Below the pieces are notes generated by a model. That model worked only from the letters and a program-made list of their open reading frames with translations, was not told the origin of the DNA and did not search any database. Position numbers and translations under genes: made by a program. From an uncultured Clostridia bacterium (GTDB lineage Bacteria > Bacillota > Clostridia > Christensenellales > Borkfalkiaceae): a stretch of DNA of 64,000 nt. Shown one piece after another: positions 1 through 9,834 of the stretch; positions within the stretch are counted from its first letter, which is position 1; each line of letters opens with the position of its first letter. The stretch covers positions 1 through 64,000 of the forward strand of contig CALVXB010000010.1 in NCBI GenBank assembly GCA_944368775.1. Direction: 5' to 3'.

Positions 1-3000
1 CCCGAACCGGAACCCGAGCCGGAGCCCGAACCGGAGCCCGAACCCGAACCGGAGCCCGAGCCCGAACCCGAGCCGGAGCCCGAGCCGGAGCCCGACCCCG
101 AGCCCGAACCGCACGAGCATGACTTCGGCGAATGGGTGGTAACTATCCCCGCGACTTGCACGGAAGAAGGCGAGGAGCAGCGCACCTGCGCATGCGGCGA
201 GACGGAGACGCGCCCGATCAATGCGACAGGTCATACCGTAGTGATCGACGCCGCCGTCGACCCGACATGTACAGAGACAGGGCTGACCGAGGGCAGCCAC
301 TGCTCCACCTGCGGCGAAGTGCTCGTTGAGCAGGAAGTTGTCCCCGCAACGGAACATGCCTATTCAGGTACAGTCACTAAGCAGCCGACGTGTACAGAAA
401 CGGGCGTGTGTACCTATACTTGCACGCACTGTGGCGATCAATATACCGCATTTATTGCGGCGTTTGGGCACGATTATGTAAGCAAAGTGGAACACGGCGC
501 TACTTGTACGCAGACGGGGTCGATTCTATATACCTGCACGCGCTGTGGTAACAGCTATCGAGTAACGACGTATGCCAATCACGATTATCGGCTTATAGAG
601 ACGGTTGCGGCCACTTGCACGCAGCCCGGGTATCAACTTTTTCGTTGTTCTGTCTGCGGGGATGAGTATAAAATCGATATCCCTGCAGAAGCCGGGCACA
701 ATTATGTGGGCGTCGTTACAGTTGCTCCTACGACAGAGCGTGAAGGTATTATGACTTATACCTGTACGGTCTGCGGAGATTCTTACACCGTGCCTTTGGC
801 AAAATTGAACAGCGGGGATGGTTATGTCCTGTTGATTCAAGACAGACTCCCTTGGACCACCGACAACAACGCCGTCATCCTTAACTATCTTACGGATACG
901 CGGCAGATCGACGGGTGGGAACTCGTGACTACGGCAGAAGCAGCATCGGTGGACTTTGCCGACTATGACGTCGTCTATATTGCCAACGATCAAACGACGG
1001 CAACGTATAACCGGTTAAAGGCACTTGACGATGAACTGACGCAGTTTGTGCAAGCCGGCGGCGTACTCATATACGGCGCGTGTGATCACGGCTGGGGCGC
1101 GGGCGATATTTCGTACGATCTCCCGGGCGGCGTGAGTATTGACAACTACTACTCAAACTATAATTATATCGTAGATGACGCGCACGACGTAATCACGGGA
1201 GTGTTGACGGGCGGCGTCAAGCTGACGAACGACATTTTGTACAGTACATACAGTAGCCATACGACCTTCCATGACCTGCCCGAAGACCACAATGTTATTT
1301 TGCAGGACGCGAAAGGCGATCCCACATTGGTGGAATATGCACTGGGCAATGGATATGTGATCGCGAGCGGACTCACATGGGAATATACTTACGAGCGCAC
1401 ATTTGTGAATGGTACATCTTTCGCAAAGGAGATCTACGACGACCTGTTCGTCTATGCGATGATGCTTGCCGACCCCTGCGAACATCAATATGAAAAAGGC
1501 GAGACGGTCGCGCCGATATGCATGGAAGACGGCTACACCGTATATACTTGCATGGTGTGCGGCAGAGAATATCACGGCGATTTGGTACCGGCATTGGGCC
1601 ACGCTTGGGACGATGGCAAGGTCACGACGCCCGCGACCTGCACGCAGGAAGGCGTAATGACCTACACCTGCGAGCGCTGCGGCGATACGAAGACGGAGCC
1701 GATCGCGATGAAGGAACATACCGTAGCGATCGACGCCGCCGTCGCACCGACCTGCACGGAAACGGGCTTGACCGAAGGCAAGCATTGCTCCGTCTGCAAC
1801 GAAGTTCTTGTCGAACAGGAAGTCGTCCCCGCAACGGAACATGCCTATTCAGGTACAGTCACTAAGCAGCCGACGTGTACAGAAACGGGCGTGTGTACCT
1901 ATACTTGCACGCACTGTGGCGATCAATATACCGCATTTATTGCGGCGTTTGGGCACGATTATGTAAGCAAAGTGGAACACGGCGCTACTTGTACGCAGAC
2001 GGGGTCGATTCTATATACCTGCACGCGCTGTGGTAACAGCTATCGAGTAACGACGTATGCCAATCACGATTATCGGCTTATAGAGACGGTTGCGGCCACT
2101 TGCACGCAGCCCGGGTATCAACTTTTTCGTTGTTCTGTCTGCGGGGATGAGTATAAAATCGATATCCCTGCAGAAGCCGGGCACAATTATGTGGGCGTCG
2201 TTACAGTTGCTCCTACGACAGAGCGTGAAGGTATTATGACTTATACCTGTACGGTCTGCGGAGATTCTTACACCGTGCCTTTGGCAAAATTGAACAGCGG
2301 GGATGGTTATGTCCTGTTGATTCAAGACAGACTCCCTTGGACCACCGACAACAACGCCGTCATCCTTAACTATCTTACGGATACGCGGCAGATCGACGGG
2401 TGGGAACTCGTGACTACGGCAGAAGCAGCATCGGTGGACTTTGCCGACTATGACGTCGTCTATATTGCCAACGATCAAACGACGGCAACGTATAACCGGT
2501 TAAAGGCACTTGACGATGAACTGACGCAGTTTGTGCAAGCCGGCGGCGTACTCATATACGGCGCGTGTGATCACGGCTGGGGCGCGGGCGATATTTCGTA
2601 TGACCTCCCGGGCGGCGTGCGTATCGACAACTACTACTCCAACTACAATTATATTGTGGATGACACGCACGACCTAATCACGGGCGTGTTGACGGGCGGC
2701 GTCAAGCTGACGAACGACATTTTGTACAGTACATACAGCAGCCATACGACCTTCCATGGCCTGCCCGAAGACCACGATATTATTTTGCAGGACGCGAAGG
2801 GCGATCCCACGTTGGTGGAATATGCGCTGGGCGATGGATATGTGATTGCAAGCGGACTCACCTGGGAATATACCTATGAGCGCACGTTTGTGGACGGTAC
2901 ATCTTTCGCAAAGGAGATCTACGACGACCTGTTCGTCTATGCGATGACGCTTGCCGACCCCTGCGAACATCAATATGAAGAAGGCGAGACGGTTGCGCCG

Positions 3001-4866
3001 ACATGCATGGAAGACGGCTACACCGTATATACTTGTATGGTGTGCGGCAGAGAGTATCACGGCGATTTGGTACCGGCATTGGGCCACGATTGGGACGAGG
3101 GCGAAGTCACGGCGCCCGCGACCTGCACGCAGGAAGGCGTGATGACCTACACCTGCACGCGCTGCGGCGATACCAGGACGGAGCCGATCGCGATGAAGGA
3201 ACATACCGTAGCGATCGACGCCGCCGTCGCGCCGACCTGCACGGAGACGGGACTGACGGAAGGCAAGCATTGCTCCTCCTGCGGCGAAGTTCTTGTCGAG
3301 CAGGAAGTCGTCCCCGCGCTCGGCCACGATTGGGACGAGGGCGAAGTCACGACGCCCGCGACCTGTACGCAAAAAGGCGTGATGACCTACACCTGCACGC
3401 GCTGCGGCGACACCAGGACGGAGACGATCGATCCGCTCGACCATGATTGGGATGAGGGCAAGGTCACGACGCCCGCGACCTGCACGCAGGAAGGCGTGAT
3501 GACCTACACCTGCGAGCGCTGCGGCGATACCGAGACGGAGCCGATCGCGATGAAGGAACACACCGTAGCGATCGACGCCGCCGTCGCGCCGACCTGCACG
3601 GAGACGGGTTTGACGGAAGGCAAACATTGCTCCGTCTGCGGAAAAGTACTTGTCGAGCAGGAAGTACTCCCCGCGCTCGACCATGATTGGGACGATGGCG
3701 AAGTCACGACGCCCGCGACCTGCACGCAGGAAGGCGTGATGACCTACACCTGCACGCGCTGCGGCGATACCAAGACGGAGCCGATCGCGGCGAAAGGTCA
3801 CACCGAAGTGATCGACGCCGCCGTCGCACCGACGTGTACGGAGACAGGTTTAACGGAAGGCAGCCATTGCTCCGTCTGCGAAAAAGTACTTGTCGAGCAG
3901 GAAGTCGTCCCCGCGCTCGACCATGATTGGGACGATGGCGAAGTCACGACGCCCGCGACCTGCACGCAGACCGGTGTGATGACCTACACCTGCACGCGCT
4001 GCGACGATACCAGGACGGAGACGATCGATGCGACAGGCCACACCGTAGCGATCGACGCCGCCGTCGCGCCGACCTGCACGGAGACGGGACTGACGGAAGG
4101 CAAGCATTGCTCCTCCTGCGGCGAAGTATTCGTCGCACAGGAAGTGCTCCAGACCATTCCTCACAATTATGTAAACGGCGTCTGCACGATGTGCGGCAAG
4201 CGAGATGAAAACTATGCGACGAAAGGACTTGTCTTTACCCTTTCGGATGACGGTACCTATTACAGCGTGACCGATTATACCGGCTCCGCTAAAGAGGTGT
4301 CCATCCCTTCCGTCCATCAAGGGCTGCCCGTCACTTCCATCGGGGAGGATGCGTTCAGGGGTTGCGAGAGTCTTACGAGCATCACCATCCCCGACAGCGT
4401 CACTTCCATCGGGGATTATGCGTTCTATATTTGCGACCTTACGAGCATCACCATCCCCGACAGCGTCACTTCCATCGGGTGGCAGGCGTTCTCTGATTGC
4501 TACAGCCTTACGAGCGTGACGATCGGTGACGGCGTCACTTCCATCGGGAATCTAGCGTTCTCCGGTTGCTCCAGTCTTACGAGCATTACGATTCCGGACA
4601 GCGTCAAGCTCATCGGGAATCATGCGTTCTGGAATTGCTCCGGCCTTACGAGCATCACGATCCCCGACAGCGTCACTTCCATCGAGAGTTCTGCGTTCTA
4701 TAATTGCACCAGCCTTACGAGCGTGACATTTGAAAACCCGAACGGGTGGAGCGCGAGCAATTATTATGGCAATTGGTCGCTTTCGGCAACAGACCTCTCC
4801 AATCCTGCGACGGCGGCGAGATATTTGCGCGATACTTATGATATTTATGACTGGACCCGCAAATAA
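1..4866 (+). CDS. Giant Cys-module / BspA leucine-rich repeat surface protein (5' end outside window)
   Basis: The frame is open from base 1, so the start and any signal peptide lie upstream. The visible part opens with about 37 residues of Pro-Glu repeat (a wall-spanning type spacer), then HEHDFGEW. About 23 modules of about 35-45 residues follow, each with one Cys in a TCTxxG motif and a CxxCG pair, usually with a His at the module edge. A domain with Rossmann/class-I-amidotransferase-like features (hydrophobic strands, IYGACDHG elbow) occurs twice, at roughly 810-1470 and 2295-2955. A half-module (VCTMCGK) caps the array. The last part, from about 4210, is BspA-type LRR (repeats of TSIGxxAFxxCxSL), ending DLSNPA...YDWTRK with no membrane anchor. 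The family role is adhesion or protein binding; no ligand can be assigned. A terminator follows directly. Confidence 0.85.
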   Translation, partial: PEPEPEPEPEPEPEPEPEPEPEPEPEPEPEPDPEPEPHEHDFGEWVVTIPATCTEEGEEQRTCACGETETRPINATGHTVVIDAAVDPTCTETGLTEGSHCSTCGEVLVEQEVVPATEHAYSGTVTKQPTCTETGVCTYTCTHCGDQYTAFIAAFGHDYVSKVEHGATCTQTGSILYTCTRCGNSYRVTTYANHDYRLIETVAATCTQPGYQLFRCSVCGDEYKIDIPAEAGHNYVGVVTVAPTTEREGIMTYTCTVCGDSYTVPLAKLNSGDGYVLLIQDRLPWTTDNNAVILNYLTDTRQIDGWELVTTAEAASVDFADYDVVYIANDQTTATYNRLKALDDELTQFVQAGGVLIYGACDHGWGAGDISYDLPGGVSIDNYYSNYNYIVDDAHDVITGVLTGGVKLTNDILYSTYSSHTTFHDLPEDHNVILQDAKGDPTLVEYALGNGYVIASGLTWEYTYERTFVNGTSFAKEIYDDLFVYAMMLADPCEHQYEKGETVAPICMEDGYTVYTCMVCGREYHGDLVPALGHAWDDGKVTTPATCTQEGVMTYTCERCGDTKTEPIAMKEHTVAIDAAVAPTCTETGLTEGKHCSVCNEVLVEQEVVPATEHAYSGTVTKQPTCTETGVCTYTCTHCGDQYTAFIAAFGHDYVSKVEHGATCTQTGSILYTCTRCGNSYRVTTYANHDYRLIETVAATCTQPGYQLFRCSVCGDEYKIDIPAEAGHNYVGVVTVAPTTEREGIMTYTCTVCGDSYTVPLAKLNSGDGYVLLIQDRLPWTTDNNAVILNYLTDTRQIDGWELVTTAEAASVDFADYDVVYIANDQTTATYNRLKALDDELTQFVQAGGVLIYGACDHGWGAGDISYDLPGGVRIDNYYSNYNYIVDDTHDLITGVLTGGVKLTNDILYSTYSSHTTFHGLPEDHDIILQDAKGDPTLVEYALGDGYVIASGLTWEYTYERTFVDGTSFAKEIYDDLFVYAMTLADPCEHQYEEGETVAPTCMEDGYTVYTCMVCGREYHGDLVPALGHDWDEGEVTAPATCTQEGVMTYTCTRCGDTRTEPIAMKEHTVAIDAAVAPTCTETGLTEGKHCSSCGEVLVEQEVVPALGHDWDEGEVTTPATCTQKGVMTYTCTRCGDTRTETIDPLDHDWDEGKVTTPATCTQEGVMTYTCERCGDTETEPIAMKEHTVAIDAAVAPTCTETGLTEGKHCSVCGKVLVEQEVLPALDHDWDDGEVTTPATCTQEGVMTYTCTRCGDTKTEPIAAKGHTEVIDAAVAPTCTETGLTEGSHCSVCEKVLVEQEVVPALDHDWDDGEVTTPATCTQTGVMTYTCTRCDDTRTETIDATGHTVAIDAAVAPTCTETGLTEGKHCSSCGEVFVAQEVLQTIPHNYVNGVCTMCGKRDENYATKGLVFTLSDDGTYYSVTDYTGSAKEVSIPSVHQGLPVTSIGEDAFRGCESLTSITIPDSVTSIGDYAFYICDLTSITIPDSVTSIGWQAFSDCYSLTSVTIGDGVTSIGNLAFSGCSSLTSITIPDSVKLIGNHAFWNCSGLTSITIPDSVTSIESSAFYNCTSLTSVTFENPNGWSASNYYGNWSLSATDLSNPATAARYLRDTYDIYDWTRK
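340..3309 (+). repeat. Two tandem 1485-bp units inside the surface-protein gene
   Basis: Positions 340-1824 and 1825-3309 align at a constant offset of 1485 bp (495 codons), keeping the frame. Reading both copies I see no difference over 340-1115 versus 1825-2600. Scattered substitutions begin at 1116/2601 (for example tacgat versus tatgac). The identical half is visibly more AT-rich than the flanking Cys modules. Confidence 0.9.
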
Positions 4867-4878
4867 GTAAAAAAGAGT

Positions 4879-4915
4879 GGGCCTTCCGCCGAATGGCGGA
4901 AGGCCCCTTTTCTTT
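4879..4915 (+). terminator. Rho-independent terminator of the surface-protein gene
   Basis: A perfect 12-bp stem (gggccttccgcc / ggcggaaggccc) with a GAAT loop is followed by cttttcttt, 12 bases after the stop codon. A related stem follows the BspA lipoprotein gene at 30001. Confidence 0.9.
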
Positions 4916-5005
4916 GTTCGGACGGGGCGGGGGGAAGGGCGTATGCCGCGGGCGGCGCGCCCGGCGGAAAACCTTCTTCCCCAAACGATACAAGGCGCGG
5001 GCGCT

Positions 5006-7381
5006 TTACAGCGTCGGCACTTCTTCGCCCCCCTCAAAGAGATAGCGGGCGATCTTGACGTCGGCGTTGGCGTCCTTGCAGTACCAGTCGGCGCCGATCT
5101 TTTTGGCAAAGCCGGCGGTCAGCACCGCGCCGCCCACCATCACGCGGCAGCCGGGGCAGCGCTCGCGCAGCAGGCGGATGGTCTGCTCCATCGCGGGCAC
5201 GGTGGTCGTCATCAGCGCGGAGAGGCCGCACAGCTTCGCGCCCTCGCGCGCGCACGCCTCGGCGACCGCCTCGGGCGGCACGTTTTTGCCGAGGTCGATC
5301 ACCTTGTAGCCGTAGTTTTCGAGCACGGTGCGCGCGATGTTTTTGCCGATGTCGTGGATGTCGCCCTTGACGGTCGCCAGCACGATCTTGCCGCGCGCCG
5401 CGCCGCCGCCGGGCAGCCGCTTTTTCACCTCGTCAAAGCACAGCTTGGCGCTCTCCGCCGCCGCGATCAGCTGGGGCAGGAAGAGCACGCCCTTTTCGTA
5501 GTCGTCGCCCACCTCGTTGAGCGCGGGGATCAGGCTGTCGTTGACGACGTCGAGGGGGGCATTCGTTTCGAGCAGCTGCGCGCAGGCGGCGGCCGCCTGC
5601 GGCAGCCCGCGGCGGATGCAGCGGAACAGCTCGGCGCGCGCGTCGCCCGCCTTTTCCTGCGTCGGCTGCGGGGCGGCGGCGGGGATGTTGCCGTAGCGCG
5701 CGGTGTAGTCGGCGCAGTTTTTGTCCTCGCCGCTCAGCGTCTTCCACGCCCGCACCGCCTGCATCATTTCGGGTACGTTGGGGTTTATGATGGGCGCGTC
5801 CAGCCCCGCCGCCAGCGCCGCCGTCAAAAAGGCGGTGTTCACGATGCGCCGCTCGGGCAGGCCGAAGGAGATGTTGCTCACCCCCAGCACCGTCTTGACG
5901 CGGTACCTGCGCTTGAGCGCGCGCATGGCGTTCAAAGTTTCCCGCGCCTGCCCCTGCTCGGCGCTGACCGTCAGCGTCAGGCAGTCGATGAGGATGTCCT
6001 CCTGCGGGATGCCGTATTCTGCGCAGGCGGATATGATCTTTTCTGCGATGCGCACACGCTCGGCGGCGGTGCGCGGGATGCCCCGCTCGTCCGTCGTCAG
6101 CCCGACGACGGCCGCGCCGTACTTTTTGACGATGGGCAAAATGGCGCGCAGCGTCTGTTCCTCGCCGTTCACCGAGTTTACGATCGCCTTGCCGCAGCAG
6201 CGGCGCAGCGCCGCCTCGATGGCCTCCGGCTTGCCGCAGTCGATCTGCAGCGGCAGGTCGCACACCGCCTGCACTTCGGATACCAGCCGCACGAGCGCCT
6301 GCCGTTCGTCGATGTCGGGCAGGCCCGCGTTGACGTCGAGGATGTCCGCGCCCGCCTCCGCTTGCTCGATCGCCTGCCCCTGCACGAAGGCGTAGTCCCC
6401 CTCGCGCAGCGCCTGCTTCATCGCCTTTTTGCCCGTCGGGTTGATGCGCTCGCCGATGACGCGCACCCCGTCCAAAAACACCGCCTTGGTGCCCGAGCAA
6501 ACGGCGGATATAGGATGATGTTTGCGCGCGTGCACCTTCGTTCCGTCCGCGAGGGCGCGCAGTTTGCGGATGTGTGCGGGCGTCGTGCCGCAGCACCCGC
6601 CGATGATGCGCACCCCCTCGCGCACGAAGGTGCGGTAAGCGGCGGCAAACTCTTCCGGCCCCACGCCGTAGTGCATCTGTTCGTCGGGCAGCCCCGCGTT
6701 CGCCTGCACGAGCACGGGCTTGTCGCTGTAGCGCAGCAGCGCGCGCACGACGGGCAGCAGCTTGTCCGGCCCCAGCGAGCAGTTCACGCCGACGGCGTCG
6801 GCGAGGGGAGAGGCGGTCAGCGCGTAGCATACGGGGTCGCATCCGGCAAAGGTGCGGCCGTTTTCTTCAAAGGTCATCGAGCACAGCACGGGCAGCGAGG
6901 TGTGTTCGCGCGCCGCCAGCACCGCCGCGCGCAGCTCCTGCAAGTCTGCCATCGTCTCGATGAGGATGAGGTCCGCCCCCGCCTGCGCGCCCGCTATCGC
7001 CTGCCGCGCAAAGGCGTCGTACGCCTCGTCGAAGGAGAGGCTCCCCATCGGCGCGAGCAGCCTGCCCGTCGGGCCGATGTCCAGCGCGACGTACTTGCCC
7101 GGCGCAGCTTTTTTTGCGAGCGCCACGCCCGCGCGGATGAGCGTCTCCGCCTCTTCCCGCCCGTTCGTCTTAAATTCGTTCGCGCCGAAGGTGTTTGCCG
7201 TGATCACGTCCGCCCCCGCAAGCGCGTAGTCGCGGTGGATGCCCTCGATGACGTCGGGGCGCTCGATATTCCACCGCTCGGGCACCGTGCCCACCGGGCC
7301 GCCCGCCCGCTGCTGCAGCATGGTGCCGAACGCGCCGTCAAACACGGCGATATGTTCGCGGATAAAGTCTGTAAAGCGCAT
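5006..7381 (-). CDS. metH: Cobalamin-dependent methionine synthase, short form (no activation domain)
   Basis: It transfers methyl from 5-methyl-tetrahydrofolate to homocysteine through cobalamin. The 791-residue protein has an N-terminal homocysteine methyltransferase barrel with the GGCCGTTP zinc-binding cysteines (about residue 270), a pterin-binding barrel (GERINPTGKK and DVNAGLPD), a B12 cap helix region, and a Rossmann B12 domain with GDIHDIGKNI carrying the cobalt-ligand His. It stops about where the SAM-dependent reactivation domain would begin in E. coli MetH (about 1200 residues). That function is supplied by the gene immediately upstream in the operon, 3 bp away. This split arrangement is common in Clostridia. 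Confidence 0.95.
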   Translation of the reverse strand: MRFTDFIREHIAVFDGAFGTMLQQRAGGPVGTVPERWNIERPDVIEGIHRDYALAGADVITANTFGANEFKTNGREEAETLIRAGVALAKKAAPGKYVALDIGPTGRLLAPMGSLSFDEAYDAFARQAIAGAQAGADLILIETMADLQELRAAVLAAREHTSLPVLCSMTFEENGRTFAGCDPVCYALTASPLADAVGVNCSLGPDKLLPVVRALLRYSDKPVLVQANAGLPDEQMHYGVGPEEFAAAYRTFVREGVRIIGGCCGTTPAHIRKLRALADGTKVHARKHHPISAVCSGTKAVFLDGVRVIGERINPTGKKAMKQALREGDYAFVQGQAIEQAEAGADILDVNAGLPDIDERQALVRLVSEVQAVCDLPLQIDCGKPEAIEAALRRCCGKAIVNSVNGEEQTLRAILPIVKKYGAAVVGLTTDERGIPRTAAERVRIAEKIISACAEYGIPQEDILIDCLTLTVSAEQGQARETLNAMRALKRRYRVKTVLGVSNISFGLPERRIVNTAFLTAALAAGLDAPIINPNVPEMMQAVRAWKTLSGEDKNCADYTARYGNIPAAAPQPTQEKAGDARAELFRCIRRGLPQAAAACAQLLETNAPLDVVNDSLIPALNEVGDDYEKGVLFLPQLIAAAESAKLCFDEVKKRLPGGGAARGKIVLATVKGDIHDIGKNIARTVLENYGYKVIDLGKNVPPEAVAEACAREGAKLCGLSALMTTTVPAMEQTIRLLRERCPGCRVMVGGAVLTAGFAKKIGADWYCKDANADVKIARYLFEGGEEVPTL

Positions 7382-7384
7382 GGG

Positions 7385-8029
7385 TCAGCTCCTTTTGCGG
7401 AAGGCGCAGCCGGTATGCCCGCAGGCGGCGCAGTTTCCGCATCCCTTTTTTTCTGTGCGCGCGGGCGGCTCGTCGGCGATGCCGATGACCGCCGTCACCG
7501 ACTTGCGCGGCGTCAGCAGGCAGCTCTCGTCGCAGCACAGCCCGATGGCGGTGTCCGTGCGCAGCAGGCGGCAGATGTCCGGCTGGGCTTCGAGCGGAAA
7601 GTCGCCGTACCCGCACGAAAAACGGGGCAGCAGCCGCTTGTCGCAGCCCTTTTGCAAGTCGTCGCACACGTCGTCGCAGTAGCTCTCGATCGCGCACGAG
7701 CAGGCGGTGTCGAACAGCAGCGCCTCGTAGGCGCTGCGCGCGTTCAGCTTTGCCAGCTCGCGCTCGGCGGCGGCGCCCAGCGTCGCCGCAAACAGGTACA
7801 CTTCGCGGCAGCCGGCGAGGTGGGCGCGGATGTCCTCCCCCTCGAGGCAGAAGCCGCTCGCGCCCAGCTCCCACCGCTCATTGAGGGGGAAGCGCCGCAC
7901 CGTCGAACGCGGGGCTGCGATATCGAGGCAGCGCTTGGCCGCCTCGTCCAGCTTTTCTAAAAGAACGTCGTCCGTCTCCTGCCCCCGCCAGCCGAGGTAG
8001 CGCAAAAACTCGGCGCGGTCAACCTGCAT
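7385..8029 (-). CDS. Methionine synthase activation-domain protein
   Basis: This 214-residue protein matches the stand-alone form of the MetH reactivation domain. It has the GASGFCLEGEDI, CREVYLFAATLG, ALLFDTACSCAIE and RFSCGYGDFPLEAQ blocks typical of clostridial vitamin-B12-dependent methionine synthase activation proteins, where the RxxxGYG region binds S-adenosylmethionine. It ends in a Cys-rich tail (CGNCAACGHTGC) that could bind a metal. It sits between metF, which overlaps it by 11 bp, and metH, 3 bp downstream, so translation is probably coupled. Its expected role is reductive methylation of oxidised cob(II)alamin on MetH. Confidence 0.88.
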   Translation of the reverse strand: MQVDRAEFLRYLGWRGQETDDVLLEKLDEAAKRCLDIAAPRSTVRRFPLNERWELGASGFCLEGEDIRAHLAGCREVYLFAATLGAAAERELAKLNARSAYEALLFDTACSCAIESYCDDVCDDLQKGCDKRLLPRFSCGYGDFPLEAQPDICRLLRTDTAIGLCCDESCLLTPRKSVTAVIGIADEPPARTEKKGCGNCAACGHTGCAFRKRS

Positions 8030-8894
8030 GGTTGATCTCCGCCAGCACCCCGCCGATGCTCTCGGTGATGCGCCGCGCGACGGTCGGGTTGTTCATCACG
8101 TACAGGTGGATGCCCTGCACGCCCGAAGCGAGCAGGTCGACGATCTGGTCGACGGCGTAGGCGATGCCCGCCTCCATCAGCGCCTCCGGCTTGTCGTAAA
8201 AGCGCGCGATGGCGCGCGAAATTTTAGAGGGGATCTTCGCGCCCGAAAGGGCGATGGTGCGGTCGACGTGGCTCTTTCTCACCAGCGGCATGATGCCCGC
8301 CTGCACGGGCACGTCGATGCCCGCCGCCGCCAGCAGGTCGCGGAAGCGGTAAAAGTCGTCGTTGTCAAAAAACAGCTGGGTGTTCAGGTGCGTCACGCCC
8401 GCGTCCACCTTCTTTTTCAAATTGCGCACGTCCTCGGCGAGAGAAGCGCTTTCGGGGTGCCCCTCGGGGTAGCACGCCCCCGCCACGTCAAAGCCGCCGC
8501 GCGCGCGGATGTACGCGGCGAGGTCGGAGGCGTGGGGGAAGTCTGCGCACTCCTGCGCCCCCGCGATGCGGTCGCCGCGCAGGGCGAGCACGTTTTCGAT
8601 GCCCATGTTTTGCAACGTGTCCAGCGTGCCGTCGATGGCGGCGCGGCTCGCGTGGATGCAGGTCAGGTGCGCCAGCGGCTCGACGCCGCAGCGCTTGACC
8701 AGCTGCGAGATCTCCGGCGTGCGCGCGTTGCCCGAGCCGCCCGCGCTGCACGTCACAGAGATGTAGTCGGGCCCCAGCGCAGACAGCGCCTCGATGGTGC
8801 CGCGCACCGCCGCTACGTCCGCCGTCGGCTTGGGGGGAAAGATCTCAAAGGAGTACACCGCCTTTTTTTGGCGGAAGAGGTCTGAAATAAACAT
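8019..8894 (-). CDS. metF: 5,10-methylenetetrahydrofolate reductase
   Basis: It reduces 5,10-methylene-THF to 5-methyl-THF, the methyl donor for MetH. The 291-residue FAD barrel has the YSFEIFPPK start motif, YISVTCSAGGSG, LAHLTCIHASR and LALRGDR (flavin and folate contacts), and NTQLFFDNDDF. The ATG at 8894 is chosen because the protein begins MFISDLFRQKKAVYSFE, as in homologues, and gagga lies about nine bases upstream. Upstream codons (to 9092) have no family similarity. It is first in the metF-activation-metH operon. Confidence 0.94.
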   Translation of the reverse strand: MFISDLFRQKKAVYSFEIFPPKPTADVAAVRGTIEALSALGPDYISVTCSAGGSGNARTPEISQLVKRCGVEPLAHLTCIHASRAAIDGTLDTLQNMGIENVLALRGDRIAGAQECADFPHASDLAAYIRARGGFDVAGACYPEGHPESASLAEDVRNLKKKVDAGVTHLNTQLFFDNDDFYRFRDLLAAAGIDVPVQAGIMPLVRKSHVDRTIALSGAKIPSKISRAIARFYDKPEALMEAGIAYAVDQIVDLLASGVQGIHLYVMNNPTVARRITESIGGVLAEINHAG

Positions 8895-8955
8895 AGGCGC
8901 ACCGTCCTCATAAAATTGGGCAGCCCTCCCGCCGCGGCGGGGGAAGAAGCCTATC

Positions 8956-8961
8956 ATTATA
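8956..8961 (-). promoter_or_regulatory. -10 box of the metF operon
   Basis: The minus strand carries a consensus TATAAT about 62 bases upstream of metF. No -35 sits at the ideal 17 bp (TTGCAC lies 20 bp away), so promoter strength is uncertain. No S-box, T-box or cobalamin riboswitch is recognisable in the short leader. Confidence 0.45.
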
Positions 8962-9078
8962 TTACAACAAATCGGGCAAAGGTGCAAACATTTTGGCAAG
9001 TTTTTTGAATTTCCGTTCTGAAAGCCCCCCTCCGCGCATAGGATAGAGTACAGTTCAAACGCAAAGGGAGGCACGCCC

Positions 9079-9834
9079 ATGAACGATACCATCGACTACG
9101 CCGAAATGCTCGAGATACCCGTCAACACCCTCAACGTCACCAAAAAGCGCAGCAAAAAGCGGCGCGAGGAGGAGGACCTCAAAGAGCGCGTGCTCGATTC
9201 CGTCAACGAAAAGATGGACGCGCAGCCGCAGGAGGGGGCGCAGGAAGAAAACGTCGTCGACTACGGCGCCCCGCCCGAAGAGCCGCCGCAGCCCGCGCCG
9301 CAAAAGCGCTTCCTTGAAAACAAGCTGCTGCTCGGCGAGTTCATCGCCGTCTGCGCGCTGTGCGCGACCATCCTTTTGACCAACCTGTTCTGGCAGGAGA
9401 GCGCCATCAACACCTTTTTCCGCTCCCTCATCACCGAGGATACGCCCGCCGCCGCGCCCGACGAGCGCAGCTATGCCGAGCTGACGGCGGGCAGCGTCGT
9501 CGCCGATGCAGACATCGCCTGCGCTGTCTCCGAAACGGGCGTGCTCTCCTTTACGGGCGAGTGCAGCGTCTACCCGCCCTGCGGCGGGGTGGTGGAAAGC
9601 GTCGCAGAGGGCGAGGGCGGCTACGCCGTCGAGATCCGCCACACCTCCAGCTTTTCTACCGTCATCGCCGGGCTGACCTACGCCTACGCGGCGGCGGGGG
9701 AACCCGTATACGCGACCATCCCCGTCGGCTTTACAGACGGCGCTTCCGCCGTCACCGTCTCCCTCTACGACGGCGACGCGCTCATCCGCGCCTACTCCCT
9801 CGACGAAAACAACGACATCGTCTGGAATGTCTGA
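9079..9834 (+). CDS. spoIVFA: SpoIVFA-like membrane protein with degenerate LytM (M23) domain
   Basis: A 251-residue protein with a charged cytosolic N-terminus (residues 1-80, rich in Lys, Arg and Glu), one membrane helix at about 83-106, and a C-terminal beta domain. That domain resembles the M23/LytM fold (GGVVESVAEGEGGYAVEIRH) but lacks its zinc ligands. In Bacillus, SpoIVFA anchors and restrains the SpoIVFB protease in the outer forespore membrane. Its overlap by 8 bp with the following M50 protease gene supports this identity. GGAGG precedes the ATG. Confidence 0.8.
   Translation: MNDTIDYAEMLEIPVNTLNVTKKRSKKRREEEDLKERVLDSVNEKMDAQPQEGAQEENVVDYGAPPEEPPQPAPQKRFLENKLLLGEFIAVCALCATILLTNLFWQESAINTFFRSLITEDTPAAAPDERSYAELTAGSVVADADIACAVSETGVLSFTGECSVYPPCGGVVESVAEGEGGYAVEIRHTSSFSTVIAGLTYAYAAAGEPVYATIPVGFTDGASAVTVSLYDGDALIRAYSLDENNDIVWNV

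Noticed and set aside
2674-3801. Minus-strand frame of about 375 codons inside the Cys-module gene
   Set aside because: It is the reverse complement of repeated modules; Arg/Gly/Ala-rich with the same periodicity, no independent signals.
8895-9000. S-box, T-box or B12 riboswitch in front of metF-metH
   Set aside because: The leader is too short (about 55 bases after the -10) and lacks the conserved motifs.
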